DNA of 61,194 bases from Actinomycetota bacterium (GCA_010023045.1 RGJX01000003.1:1-61194); one strand, 5' to 3'; counted from the stretch's first letter, positions 1-8,002 are shown. Numbers and translations are program-made. The notes: generated by a model from the letters alone, not told the origin.

Positions 1-295
1 TACTGATTTTCGGACCAAACTCTTCCCTGGTTCCGCCCGACTAGTCGAGCTGGCCGATCGGGTTCAAACTTTGCAGGTGGAAGCGCTCTGCTGGTGCGGC
101 GAACGAGCCACTCACAACGCACGAACCCTAGATGGAGTAATGGTCACAGAAGGCGAACAAGTCGTGGTTGGAGACACTGGTGGACGAGATGTTGTCGCTT
201 ATGAAGTTCTATGTAGACGACATCACATGAGAAAAGTGACTGCACGGGCGAGCGGAGAGGCACATCAATCAACTGATCCGCTTCCCTTTTCGTAG
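1..295 (+). CDS. tdk: thymidine kinase, C-terminal part (5' end outside window)
   Basis: The frame is open from base 2, well upstream of the ORF-track start at 71, and reads TDFRTKLFPGSARLVELAD before the listed protein. That run plus the lasso/zinc segment (CWCGERATHNAR and later LCRRHH, giving a C-x2-C ... C-x2-H zinc site) is typical of type II thymidine kinase, which phosphorylates thymidine for dTTP salvage. About 98 residues are visible, so the P-loop and catalytic half lie before the window. The TTG at 71 is not a real start. The following alcohol dehydrogenase seems to have its own promoter. Confidence 0.9.
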   Translation, partial: TDFRTKLFPGSARLVELADRVQTLQVEALCWCGERATHNARTLDGVMVTEGEQVVVGDTGGRDVVAYEVLCRRHHMRKVTARASGEAHQSTDPLPFS

Positions 296-317
296 CGAAT
301 TTCCTTCGCGACAATCG

Positions 318-323
318 TAAACT
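318..323 (+). promoter_or_regulatory. -10 element of leaderless promoter for the alcohol dehydrogenase
   Basis: TAAACT lies 7 bases before the ATG at 331 and no Shine-Dalgarno sequence is present, so transcription probably starts at or next to the start codon. Inferred from position and match to TANNNT. Confidence 0.45.
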
Positions 324-330
324 GCGCTCT

Positions 331-1389
331 ATGAATATCTCAACGTCGAAGAAGGTTCGCGGTTATGCAGCGCTAGATCCGAAATCTGGTCTGGCCCCTT
401 ATGAGTTCTCGCGCCGCGAGTTGAGAATTGATGATATTGGGTTTGAAATTCTCTATGCCGGAATTTGTCACTCCGATATTCATCAAGTGCGAGAGGAGTG
501 GGGACCAGCGCTTTATCCCATGGTTCCTGGGCATGAGATTGTAGGAGTCGTAACGGAGATTGGTTCGGCGGTGAAGAAGTTCAAAGTTGGTGACCGTATT
601 GGGGTTGGGGTATTTATTGACTCATGTAGAAAATGTAGAAATTGCATCTCTGGCCTAGAACAGTATTGCTCTGAAGGAATGACTGGTACCTACAATGGGT
701 ATGAGCGAGATCGCAAAACTATTGCCTTCGGTGGCTATTCAAATTACTTCGTGATAAATGAACGATATGCGGTTACAGTTCCCGAGAACCTAGACCTTGC
801 AGGGGTTGCCCCGCTCTTATGTGCAGGAATCACGCTTTATTCTCCGATTCGTTATTGGAATGTCGGCAAAGGTAGCCGCGTCGCTGTAATGGGTCTAGGC
901 GGCTTGGGCCATATGGGCGTTAAATTCGCTGCCGCACTGGGAGCTGAAGTCACAGTCCTCAGTCATTCACCTTCCAAAGAGGTAGATGCAATCGGAATGG
1001 GTGCACATAAATTTATCCATACGAAGGGCGATGGCTGGAACGAGGGTCTTAAGAAGAGCTTCGATCTTGTTCTAAATACCATTTCCGCGGAAATTGATCT
1101 CGAACCTTATTTACAACTCCTTGACACCAATGGAACTCTTGTGGTGATCGGCCTACCTGGAAAACCATATGCCTTGAGCGCTGGGACTCTTTTGGACGGT
1201 CGCCGCTCGGTTGCTGGCTCCATGATCGGTGGCATGCCTGAATTGCAGGAAATGCTCAACTTCTGTGGCGAAAAAGGAATAGTAAGCGATGTTGAAGTTA
1301 TCAATGCAGATTACATCAATGAGGCATACATTCGGACGGTTGCTAGCGATGTTAAGTACCGCTTCGTAATCGATGGAAAAACTTTTTAG
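331..1389 (+). CDS. zinc-dependent NAD(P)-dependent alcohol dehydrogenase (CAD/YahK type)
   Basis: Medium-chain dehydrogenase of 352 residues, the usual length. The catalytic zinc region GICHSDIH (about 46-53) and PGHE (about 66-69) are present, followed by the structural-zinc cysteines in CRKCRNC...YC (about 98-112) and a Rossmann nucleotide-binding turn GLGGLGHMG (about 189-197). Family members oxidise or reduce alcohols and aldehydes with NADP(H); the cinnamyl-alcohol/YahK subgroup fits best, but the physiological substrate cannot be read from sequence. It stands alone, follows tdk, and its 3' end overlaps the convergent DUF554 gene by 4 bases. The start is the ATG 7 bases after a -10 hexamer, so the mRNA is probably leaderless. 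Confidence 0.9.
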   Translation: MNISTSKKVRGYAALDPKSGLAPYEFSRRELRIDDIGFEILYAGICHSDIHQVREEWGPALYPMVPGHEIVGVVTEIGSAVKKFKVGDRIGVGVFIDSCRKCRNCISGLEQYCSEGMTGTYNGYERDRKTIAFGGYSNYFVINERYAVTVPENLDLAGVAPLLCAGITLYSPIRYWNVGKGSRVAVMGLGGLGHMGVKFAAALGAEVTVLSHSPSKEVDAIGMGAHKFIHTKGDGWNEGLKKSFDLVLNTISAEIDLEPYLQLLDTNGTLVVIGLPGKPYALSAGTLLDGRRSVAGSMIGGMPELQEMLNFCGEKGIVSDVEVINADYINEAYIRTVASDVKYRFVIDGKTF

Positions 1390-2129
1390 AAATTCGATGC
1401 AAGAAGGGCGATGAGCGGCGCAAAAGCAAGTGCCGGCAATAAATCTCCAATTGCGATCTCTTTGATTCTCAATAGCTTCAAAGCTATTCCAAAAAGGAGT
1501 ACTCCCCCGGTAGCGGTCATTGACTGAATCTGATACTCAGTCAATACGTTGCCAAGACCAAATCCAACGATTGTCCATAGTCCTTGATAAATTCCTACTG
1601 AAAGAGCAGAGAACGCAACACCCCATCCCAAGCTAGCTGCGAATGCTATTGAAGCGAAGAAATCAAGGATACTTTTGAGCATAAGTTGATCAATGCCAGT
1701 TGACATTCCATCGCTAATGCTTCCAAGTATCGCCAGTGGCCCGATAACAAAGATTAGTGATGCAGTAACAAATCCCGCGATGAATTTCTCACTGCTTGCT
1801 GACGATTCCGAACTGGCAAATCGCCTATTTAATATCACTCCGAGACCGTTTAGACGTTCTTCAAGTCTCATTGATGAGCCTAATAGCCCGCCTAGGATTA
1901 GTGATGCAAGAACAATTAAAATGGGAAACCCGTTTGGGACTGAAGAAACAATCTCATCCTCAAAGAGTGAACCCACGGCAGATGCTGCACCAATTAGCGT
2001 TACTGCGCCCAGAACATCGGTTAGTAAATCTCTGGTGCGCGATTTAATTCGATTTCCAAAAAGCCTTCCGAGAAAGGTTCCGATGAGGATTGCAAATACA
2101 TTGAGAACCGTTCCCAAACCTACGAACAT
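1386..2129 (-). CDS. DUF554 family integral membrane protein
   Basis: Hydrophobic protein of 247 residues with about six or seven predicted membrane segments and glycine-rich helices (for example VLASLILGGLLGSSMRLEERL). Length and the GTVLNVFAILIGTFLGRLFG opening match the DUF554 family (YdfK/YqgA-like), whose function is not established. The ATG start sits 6 bases after TAAGAT on this strand, and its divergent neighbour yczE-like starts only 27 bases away. No enzymatic residues are recognisable. Confidence 0.8.
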   Translation of the reverse strand: MFVGLGTVLNVFAILIGTFLGRLFGNRIKSRTRDLLTDVLGAVTLIGAASAVGSLFEDEIVSSVPNGFPILIVLASLILGGLLGSSMRLEERLNGLGVILNRRFASSESSASSEKFIAGFVTASLIFVIGPLAILGSISDGMSTGIDQLMLKSILDFFASIAFAASLGWGVAFSALSVGIYQGLWTIVGFGLGNVLTEYQIQSMTATGGVLLFGIALKLLRIKEIAIGDLLPALAFAPLIALLASNF

Positions 2130-2135
2130 ATGAAT

Positions 2136-2141
2136 ATCTTA
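2136..2141 (-). promoter_or_regulatory. -10 element (TAAGAT) for the DUF554 gene
   Basis: TAAGAT on the minus strand ends 6 bases before the ATG. It lies 3 bases from the plus-strand -10 for the divergent gene, so each promoter's upstream region falls inside the other gene. Confidence 0.5.
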
Positions 2142-2144
2142 GAG

Positions 2145-2150
2145 TAGAGT
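2145..2150 (+). promoter_or_regulatory. -10 element (TAGAGT) for the YczE-like gene
   Basis: TAGAGT ends 6 bases before the GTG at 2157, with no Shine-Dalgarno at normal spacing. Consistent with a leaderless transcript. Confidence 0.45.
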
Positions 2151-2156
2151 GAGGAT

Positions 2157-2819
2157 GTGATTTCTTGGATGAACTTTTTTCGTCCGCACAAAACGGTACC
2201 AAAAACACCTTGGACTGGATCACACCCGTGGGATCTCGCTCCGATTCGGGTATTAATACTCTCTTCGGGCCTTTTTATTTTTGGATTGGGAGATTCGCTG
2301 GTAATTCAATCTACGCTTGGAAACGCGCCTTGGTCGGTGCTTGCACAAGGCATTTCGGGACAACTAAATATTTCCATCGGTACAGCAACGCTTCTCGTTA
2401 GCGCAGTCGTACTCGCTATGTGGCTCCCTTTGAGAGAGCGGCCCGGTTTTGGCACGATTATGAATATATTGATCATCGCCGGGGCAATTGATGTTGGTAT
2501 CTGGCTCTTTCCCTCACCTCAAGCGTTTCCTGCACAACTTGCCTATGTCTTAATAGGTATAGCGATGGTTGGCGCTGGTTCTGCCTTTTACATAACTTGC
2601 GGCCTGGGACCTGGTCCGCGCGATGGTTGGATGACCGCATTACATAAAAGAACTGGGGTTAGGGTGGGACGCGTCCGCCTCGGTATTGAACTATCTGTGC
2701 TCACCCTGGGGTGGCTTCTCGGTGGCACCGTTGGACTCGGAACTGCCCTTTTCGCGCTTCTTATCGGTCATTCGGTAGCAATCTCTTTTGGTGTCGTTTC
2801 CCGTTTTACTGCCCGGTAG
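2157..2819 (+). CDS. YczE/YyaS-like integral membrane protein
   Basis: A 220-residue membrane protein with about five or six hydrophobic segments after a short cytoplasmic N-terminus (HKTVPKTPWTG...). The pattern with LGNAPWSVLAQGIS near residue 54 and the TCGLGPGPRDGWMT loop near 146 is characteristic of the YczE/YyaS-like branch of YitT-related proteins. Function in this branch is not established. GTG start chosen because it follows a -10 hexamer by 6 bases; a Met five codons in is an alternative. It is divergent from the DUF554 gene and followed by azgA after 113 bases. Confidence 0.75.
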   Translation: MISWMNFFRPHKTVPKTPWTGSHPWDLAPIRVLILSSGLFIFGLGDSLVIQSTLGNAPWSVLAQGISGQLNISIGTATLLVSAVVLAMWLPLRERPGFGTIMNILIIAGAIDVGIWLFPSPQAFPAQLAYVLIGIAMVGAGSAFYITCGLGPGPRDGWMTALHKRTGVRVGRVRLGIELSVLTLGWLLGGTVGLGTALFALLIGHSVAISFGVVSRFTAR

Positions 2820-2932
2820 CAAATAGGTTTGGGCCTTCCCTCAGCTCGTGGACTGCCTCCACGCGGTGTCGCAACCACCACCGTTAAAAAATTAGCGATC
2901 TCTCACTTCAGTGTTGAGATGAAAGGCAGAAG
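2820..2932 (+). other. 113-base leader region upstream of the purine permease with two inverted repeats
   Basis: CGTGGA (2847-2852) can pair with TCCACG (2858-2863) over a 5-base loop, and a following CGGTG can pair with a downstream CACCG. Neither hairpin is followed by a T-run, so they are not convincing terminators for the upstream gene. I see no match to the purine riboswitch core. A purine-rich AAAGGCAG just before the ATG at 2933 is a plausible ribosome-binding site. Confidence 0.3.
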
Positions 2933-4363
2933 ATGCTGGATACCTTCTTCAAAATCTCAGAACGCGGATCTTCCGTAGGTCAGGAAATTCGCGGCGGCGT
3001 TGTCACCTTCTTTACGATGGCTTACATCGTCGCTCTTAACCCATTAATCATCGGACTTGCAAAAGATGCCGATGGAAAATACATAGGCGGCGGAGATGCT
3101 CCTAATCTCGCTCTCATTGCTGCTGCAACTGCGCTAGTCGCGGGCGTTCTTTCGATTCTCATGGGCGTAGTTGCCAATTTCCCATTGGCGCTCGCAACTG
3201 GATTAGGTTTGAACACTTTCGTGGCAGTAGCAATCGCCTCACAAATGACCTGGCAAGATGCCATGGGACTTGTCGTCCTTGAAGGCATCATCATCACAAT
3301 CTTGGTCTTAACTGGCTTCCGTACTGCGGTATTCCGCGCTGTGCCGACCCAATTAAAGATCGCGATCTCTGTAGGTATCGGACTCTTCATAGCCCTTATT
3401 GGTCTTGTTGATGCCGGTTTCGTCCGTAGAACTGCTGCAGGCCCGGTTCCCGTCACCCTTGGTGATGGTGGCGAGCTCGTAGGCTGGCCAATCGTCGTCT
3501 TCTCCTTTGGACTCTTCTTAACCATCGGTTTGATGGTCCGAAAAGTTAAGGCTGCGCTTCTTCTTGGAATCGTAGTTTCGACGGCGCTCGCAGTTGCCAT
3601 AGAAAACGCATTCAAGATTGGTCCAAATTTCGACGGAACAAATGTAAACCCAAAGGGTTGGGGGCTAAATGTTCCTGCTGTTCCTTCGGAGATCGTTGCT
3701 ACTCCAGACTTCAGCCTTCTCGGACAATTTAATCTCTTTGGATCCTTCGAGAGAGTTCCGCTAATCACTGCGCTCTTGCTCGTATTCACACTTCTCTTGG
3801 CGGACTTCTTTGACACCATGGGAACCATGACTGCGATTGGTCAAGAAGCTGGCTTGAACGATAAAGACGGAACACCTCCAAATGCTGAGCGAATCCTCCT
3901 TGTGGACTCACTAGCTGCCGTTGCTGGCGGAGCCTCTTCGGTTTCCAGCAACACTTCTTATATCGAATCTGCTTCAGGCGTTGGCGAAGGTGCGCGTACC
4001 GGACTTGCTTCGGTTGTAACCGGAGTCCTCTTCCTCCTCACGACATTCCTATCTCCGCTTGTTGCAATCATTCCTTATGAAGCGGCCGTTCCTGCACTTA
4101 TCATCGTTGGATTCTTGATGATGACCCAGATTAAGTCGATTGATTGGGAAGATTATGGAATTGCAATTCCTTCCTTCTTAACAATTATCTTGATGCCATT
4201 TACCTACAATATCTCTGTAGGAATTGGTGCAGGATTCGTTTCATATGTTGTAATCCGTGCCCTTCAGGGTCGGACAAAAGACATTCATCCTCTTCTAGCT
4301 CTGGTTGCTGGTCTCTTCATGATTTATTTCTTGAGCGACCCAATCAATACCTGGATCGGATAA
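2933..4363 (+). CDS. NCS2 family adenine/guanine/hypoxanthine permease (AzgA-like)
   Basis: Inner-membrane purine transporter of 476 residues with about 12-14 membrane segments. The start LDTFFKISERGSSVGQEIRGG followed by VTFFTMAYIVALNP is the AzgA-type signature, and the conserved block LLADFFDTMGTMTAIGQEAG (about 288-307) and SSNTSYIESASGVGEGARTG (about 338-357) carry the substrate-binding segment of this family. It should import nucleobases by proton symport (family knowledge). Shine-Dalgarno AAAGG precedes the ATG, unlike several neighbours. An intrinsic terminator follows about 30 bases after the stop. Confidence 0.9.
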   Translation: MLDTFFKISERGSSVGQEIRGGVVTFFTMAYIVALNPLIIGLAKDADGKYIGGGDAPNLALIAAATALVAGVLSILMGVVANFPLALATGLGLNTFVAVAIASQMTWQDAMGLVVLEGIIITILVLTGFRTAVFRAVPTQLKIAISVGIGLFIALIGLVDAGFVRRTAAGPVPVTLGDGGELVGWPIVVFSFGLFLTIGLMVRKVKAALLLGIVVSTALAVAIENAFKIGPNFDGTNVNPKGWGLNVPAVPSEIVATPDFSLLGQFNLFGSFERVPLITALLLVFTLLLADFFDTMGTMTAIGQEAGLNDKDGTPPNAERILLVDSLAAVAGGASSVSSNTSYIESASGVGEGARTGLASVVTGVLFLLTTFLSPLVAIIPYEAAVPALIIVGFLMMTQIKSIDWEDYGIAIPSFLTIILMPFTYNISVGIGAGFVSYVVIRALQGRTKDIHPLLALVAGLFMIYFLSDPINTWIG

Positions 4364-4392
4364 GTTCGAAAAGCACGTTAATCAAAAGATTT

Positions 4393-4425
4393 CGGGGCTC
4401 GGGTAACCGGGCCTCGATTTCTTTT
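4393..4425 (+). terminator. intrinsic terminator of the purine permease gene
   Basis: A 10-base-pair stem (CGGGGCTCGG with CCGGGCCTCG, two G-U pairs) closes a GTAA loop and is followed by ATTTCTTTT. It lies between the convergent permease and ung genes, and is the only strong rho-independent terminator I see in the window. Confidence 0.75.
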
Positions 4426-5074
4426 ACCAAGAAATGGTCTCCTTGCCAATTTTCTCTAGGAGTGAATTAACCTTTGAGAAGGGCTTAGATCCCAGGAATC
4501 CTCGGTGCGCAGATAGTGGACTTGGATGTATACCTTCAACCAATCGTTCCGGTGGAAACAAGCTCGCTAATTCACGAGCGGAGTTACCCCAGAGCAATCC
4601 GATCGCACCACTTTCGCCACAGACTCGAGCGATCGTCTCTGTTACTGGCTCCCAACCCCACTTAGCGTGTGAGCCGCTGGCTCCCGCGGTCACAGTTAGG
4701 ACGCGATTTAGCAACATTACGCCTTGATTCGACCATCGAGTTAAGTCGCCATCTGCGGTATTAGTGAAACCAATATCAGTCAGTATCTCTTTCTGAATAT
4801 TCATTAGAGAACCTGGCAATCCGGATTTTCTTGGCTGAACCGAGAAAGCCAAGCCACAAGCATCTTGCACATTTGGGTATGGATCCTGGCCAATTACGAG
4901 TACTTTTACATCTTCAGGATCTATTTCCAGCGCTCGGAAAACCCATTTCTTATCAGGCAAGATTCGCTCGCCGGCATTTGCAAGATCCTGGAGTTTCACT
5001 CCTATCTGATTTACTACATCGCGGTGGCTTGAAAGATGCTGCTGCCACTTCTCCGGAATCGATTCAAAGAGCAT
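4424..5074 (-). CDS. ung: uracil-DNA glycosylase, family 1
   Basis: Removes uracil from DNA in base excision repair. The 216-residue protein has motif A GQDPYPNVQDACGLAFSV (about 62-79) with the catalytic Asp, and motif B HPSPLSAHRG (about 182-191), both diagnostic of family 1 UNG; GQDPYP rather than GQDPYH is the usual actinobacterial form. It follows the ABC ATPase gene by 8 bases on the same strand. The ABC stop TAA forms the start of TAATCT, a possible -10 lying 5 bases before this ATG, so it may also be transcribed separately. Confidence 0.95.
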   Translation of the reverse strand: MLFESIPEKWQQHLSSHRDVVNQIGVKLQDLANAGERILPDKKWVFRALEIDPEDVKVLVIGQDPYPNVQDACGLAFSVQPRKSGLPGSLMNIQKEILTDIGFTNTADGDLTRWSNQGVMLLNRVLTVTAGASGSHAKWGWEPVTETIARVCGESGAIGLLWGNSARELASLFPPERLVEGIHPSPLSAHRGFLGSKPFSKVNSLLEKIGKETISW

Positions 5075-5082
5075 CTCAAAGA

Positions 5083-5871
5083 TTAAGCTCGTCTTGAAAT
5101 CGCAGAATATCGAAGGCCATCATGCGATAAAGCTATATTGACACCGAAGAGTTGATTTAGATTTGATTCGGTTAACACTGAATCGATTTCACCGGCTGCA
5201 AAGACTTCTCCAGAGTTAAGGAGTAGTACATGCGTAGTGCCACGCGGGATCTCTTCGATGTGGTGAGTCACTATGACTGAAGCGGGTGCCCCTTCTTGAT
5301 CGAGGTATTGAGAGATGCGCTCCAAAATATCTTCCCGCCCGCCTAAATCAAGAGCGGCGGCCGGTTCATCTAGTAAGAGAATTTCTGGATCTGCCATTAA
5401 TGAGCGAGCAATCTGCACGCGCTTTCGCTCACCTTCGCTAAGCGTTCCATAGTTTCGATCGGCCAACTCTCGAACGCCAAAAATATCTAGGAGCGCTTTA
5501 GCCCGTGACTCATCCCAAAGGTCGTACTCTTCGATCCAACGACCAGTAATCGCATAGACTGCAGTAAGAACTAGATCTACCACCCTTTCATTGCTTGGTA
5601 ACGAATCTTGCAGCGCGCTAGAGGACATACCAATGCGCGGACGGAGTTCGAAGACATCGACACTTCCCATTCGATTACCCAGAATCTCGACCGATCCAGA
5701 ACTCGGGTGAATCAGCGCCCCTATGAGCGCTAACAAAGTTGTCTTCCCGGCGCCATTGGGACCGATAATCACCCAACGCTGACCAGTTGAAAGGCTCCAA
5801 GTGATTGGCCCGAGTATGACCTTTCCATCCCGAACGACAGAGACATCCTCCAGATTTAATAGGGTGCTCAT
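5083..5871 (-). CDS. ABC transporter ATP-binding protein
   Basis: A 262-residue ATPase with Walker A GPNGAGKTT (about 37-45), signature LSEGERKR (about 144-151), Walker B ILLLDEPAAALD (about 164-175) and the H-loop VTHH (about 201-204). It resembles the stand-alone YlmA/ModF-like ATPases rather than a member of a full importer operon: no permease or binding protein is adjacent. Substrate unknown. The ATG follows a TATCTT hexamer by 8 bases. Likely co-transcribed with ung downstream. Confidence 0.85.
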   Translation of the reverse strand: MSTLLNLEDVSVVRDGKVILGPITWSLSTGQRWVIIGPNGAGKTTLLALIGALIHPSSGSVEILGNRMGSVDVFELRPRIGMSSSALQDSLPSNERVVDLVLTAVYAITGRWIEEYDLWDESRAKALLDIFGVRELADRNYGTLSEGERKRVQIARSLMADPEILLLDEPAAALDLGGREDILERISQYLDQEGAPASVIVTHHIEEIPRGTTHVLLLNSGEVFAAGEIDSVLTESNLNQLFGVNIALSHDGLRYSAISRRA

Positions 5872-5879
5872 GACCGAGA

Positions 5880-5885
5880 AAGATA
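5880..5885 (-). promoter_or_regulatory. possible -10 element (TATCTT) for the ABC ATPase gene
   Basis: TATCTT on the minus strand ends 8 bases before the ATG at 5871; no clear Shine-Dalgarno is present. Spacing is slightly longer than at other sites. Confidence 0.35.
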
Positions 5886-5947
5886 CCTGTCGCTCTTATA
5901 CAAAGTTGGAAAATCAGGTTATGCGGAGCGTCACGATGATCGCCCTC

Positions 5948-5953
5948 TAAGAT
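5948..5953 (+). promoter_or_regulatory. -10 element (TAAGAT) for the ACT-serB pair
   Basis: TAAGAT ends 6 bases before the GTG start at 5960 and there is no Shine-Dalgarno, matching the leaderless pattern seen elsewhere in the window. Confidence 0.5.
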
Positions 5954-5959
5954 TCCTGA

Positions 5960-6226
5960 GTGACGTCAAAATCGCATCTAACCGCAAGAGCGCTCGTTCT
6001 TGCTTCCGGCCCCGACAATCCTGCGGCCGCTGAGGTTGTAAGTAAGACTTTGAGTCAATTTGTCTATGAATTAATTGAACTTCAGCGGATCGATCTTGGA
6101 GGACGCACAATTATCGCCCTATTAATCGCTCATGATCCTGCGCACTTCGAAGCTATTCGACTGGATCTTGAAAAAATGGGGCCTGAGACAAACCTAGATA
6201 TCGCGATTCTTGAAATTGAAGATTAG
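5960..6226 (+). CDS. ACT-domain protein, detached regulatory part of phosphoserine phosphatase
   Basis: An 88-residue protein whose fold pattern (beta strand ARALVLASGPD, helix AAAEVVSKTLSQFVYELIEL, strands RTIIALLIAH and DIAILEI) fits a single ACT-like domain. In many actinobacteria such domains form the N-terminal part of SerB. Here the reading frame ends with a normal TAG and serB starts 5 bases later in a different frame, so the two parts are separate genes. It probably binds or regulates SerB, but that is inference. GTG start, leaderless promoter. Confidence 0.65.
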   Translation: MTSKSHLTARALVLASGPDNPAAAEVVSKTLSQFVYELIELQRIDLGGRTIIALLIAHDPAHFEAIRLDLEKMGPETNLDIAILEIED

Positions 6227-6231
6227 TTGCC

Positions 6232-6864
6232 GTGAAATTCAAGCTAATTCTCTCCGATGTAGATTCCACATTGATCCAACAAGAGGTCATCGACCTCTTA
6301 GCAGCAGAATCAGGACATGGAAGTGAAGTTGCTGCCGTAACTGCAAGAGCCATGGCCGGCGAACTCGACTTTCAAGAAGCGCTGAAAGCACGGGTAAAAC
6401 TACTCGAAGGATTGCCAGAATCCGTCTTTGAGAAAGTAGCAACAAAAGTAACCCTCTCGCATGGGGCCACTGAATTGCGAGAGTTCTGTCGCGATCATCG
6501 AATCAAATTTGGCGCGATAAGCGGCGGTTTCATTCAAGTATTACAAAGAATTCCATTTTTTAACGATCTAGATTATCTAGTAGCGAACACGTTAGATGTA
6601 GCGACTGGTCATTTAACTGGCTTGGTCCGCGATCCAATAATTGATCGCGAGGGGAAACTCCATCATCTAAAACGTTTCGCGCAATCCCATAGAATCGATA
6701 TTTCAGGCACTATCGCTATTGGAGATGGGGCTAATGATCTGCTGATGGTAGAACATTCAGGATTTGGAGTGGCATACAACGCGAGACCTGTCCTTCGTAA
6801 GGTTGCAAAGCTCTCAATCGAAGATGATTTAGCTGAGCTAATCCCAATTCTGAAGAACTCCTAA
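6232..6864 (+). CDS. serB: phosphoserine phosphatase (HAD domain only)
   Basis: Last step of serine synthesis: hydrolysis of O-phosphoserine. The 210-residue HAD protein has the nucleophile motif SDVDSTLIQQE (about 8-18), motif II SGGF (about 99-102), and motif III/IV with GDGANDLLMVEHSGFGVAYNA (about 164-184), the SerB-specific ending. It lacks the N-terminal ACT region typical of actinobacterial SerB, which is encoded by the gene just upstream. GTG start 5 bases after the ACT stop suggests translational coupling. Convergent with hisG, with 2 bases between the stops. Confidence 0.9.
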   Translation: MKFKLILSDVDSTLIQQEVIDLLAAESGHGSEVAAVTARAMAGELDFQEALKARVKLLEGLPESVFEKVATKVTLSHGATELREFCRDHRIKFGAISGGFIQVLQRIPFFNDLDYLVANTLDVATGHLTGLVRDPIIDREGKLHHLKRFAQSHRIDISGTIAIGDGANDLLMVEHSGFGVAYNARPVLRKVAKLSIEDDLAELIPILKNS

Positions 6865-6866
6865 GG

Positions 6867-7724
6867 TTAAAGGCGACAAGAATGAATATCGGTAACAAGA
6901 ATTCCGCGCCCACCAATTGCCCATAATTTATCCATCGCAAGGTGTACTTCGTTTCGCTTGACCATGGCTCGAACTGCTACCCAATCAGGTTTTGCCAAGG
7001 GAGAGATTGTTGGAGATTCAAGACCGGGGGTGATTTCACAAGCGCTCTCTAAATTCTTCTTCTCGATGTCATAGTCAACTAAGACATATTGACGAGCTAT
7101 AACCACACCGGAAATTCTTCTAATCAACGTTTCGACTTGAGGATTTGAGAAATTAGGTCGCCCAATCAGCAGCGCCTGGCTCTTGAGAATAGTTGGCCCG
7201 AATATTCTCAAGCCTGCCTGCTTTATAGTATTTCCTGTTGCTACGACATCAATGATTAGGTCTGCTACTCCGAGCTTGATCGCGCCTTCAACCGCGCCAT
7301 CCAAAGTTACAATTTCGGCTTTAACCCCTTTACCACTTAGGAAATCACTGACCAATCCTGGATATGCAGTCGCTATTCGCTTTCCTTCGATCTTTTGCTC
7401 GCTAATCTCTCCAGAATCTAATTGTTTAGTTGTAGCTGCCATCCGGAATTCGCTATGCCCAAAGTCAAGTTCCAGTTTCGCATCAGCACCCTTACCGCTA
7501 TCAAGAAGTAGATCGCGACCGGTGACTCCCAGATCGATCTGACTGGAGGCGACATAGGTCGCAATATCGCGAGGCCTCAAGTAGAAGAATTCAACATCAT
7601 TAATCGAATCTAGAAACGAGAGCTCCTTAGAGTCATTTCTCAAACGGTATCCAGCTTCTCGAAAGATCTGAGTGGCATCTTCTGCAAGGGCGCCTTTATT
7701 CGGCAGAGCAACTGAGAGCGTCAT
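6867..7724 (-). CDS. hisG: ATP phosphoribosyltransferase, long form
   Basis: Catalyses the first, feedback-controlled step of histidine synthesis (ATP + PRPP). At 285 residues it is the long, homohexameric form with a C-terminal ACT-like regulatory domain (about 205-285), so no HisZ partner is needed. Conserved features are the start LSVALPNKGALAED, ATYIAS-like QIDLGVTGRDLLLD, and the PRPP loop DLIIDVVATGNTIKQAGLR (about 155-173). It follows hisE by 2 bases and is the last gene of the long minus-strand series. The remaining his genes are not in this window. Confidence 0.95.
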   Translation of the reverse strand: MTLSVALPNKGALAEDATQIFREAGYRLRNDSKELSFLDSINDVEFFYLRPRDIATYVASSQIDLGVTGRDLLLDSGKGADAKLELDFGHSEFRMAATTKQLDSGEISEQKIEGKRIATAYPGLVSDFLSGKGVKAEIVTLDGAVEGAIKLGVADLIIDVVATGNTIKQAGLRIFGPTILKSQALLIGRPNFSNPQVETLIRRISGVVIARQYVLVDYDIEKKNLESACEITPGLESPTISPLAKPDWVAVRAMVKRNEVHLAMDKLWAIGGRGILVTDIHSCRL

Positions 7725-7726
7725 TC

Positions 7727-7990
7727 CTACAACCTCCGATATACGTCGTCGAGAGTCAGACCTCTATTCAGCATAAGGACTTGAACCCAGTAAAGTAATT
7801 GAGAGATCTCTAACGCAAGCGCATCATCGCCCTGAGCTTCGGCAGCTAATAGCACTTCGCCAGCTTCCTCTAGTACCTTCTTTGTTATCGCATGCGTTCC
7901 AAGGGATAGCGCCTCAACCGTCTTAGATGAGGGGTCGTTAGCAAGAGCTTTCGCAGAAAGTTCTAGCCACAACTCATCAAAAGTCTTCAT
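7727..7990 (-). CDS. hisE: phosphoribosyl-ATP pyrophosphatase
   Basis: Second histidine step: hydrolysis of PR-ATP to PR-AMP. The 87-residue size and the MazG-like motif [32 protein letters not shown] (Glu/Asp residues binding Mg) match stand-alone HisE as found beside hisG in actinobacteria. It is followed directly by hisG. The rpe stop TAA begins a TAAACT hexamer 9 bases before this ATG, a possible weak promoter. Confidence 0.95.
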   Translation of the reverse strand: MKTFDELWLELSAKALANDPSSKTVEALSLGTHAITKKVLEEAGEVLLAAEAQGDDALALEISQLLYWVQVLMLNRGLTLDDVYRRL

Positions 7991-8002
7991 AGTTCTTGAA
8001 GT

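Noticed and set aside
3022-3828. 268-residue ORF antisense to the purine permease
   Set aside because: Composition (Pro/Thr/Ser/Arg-rich, no domains) is that of the reverse complement of a hydrophobic transporter; no independent start signals.
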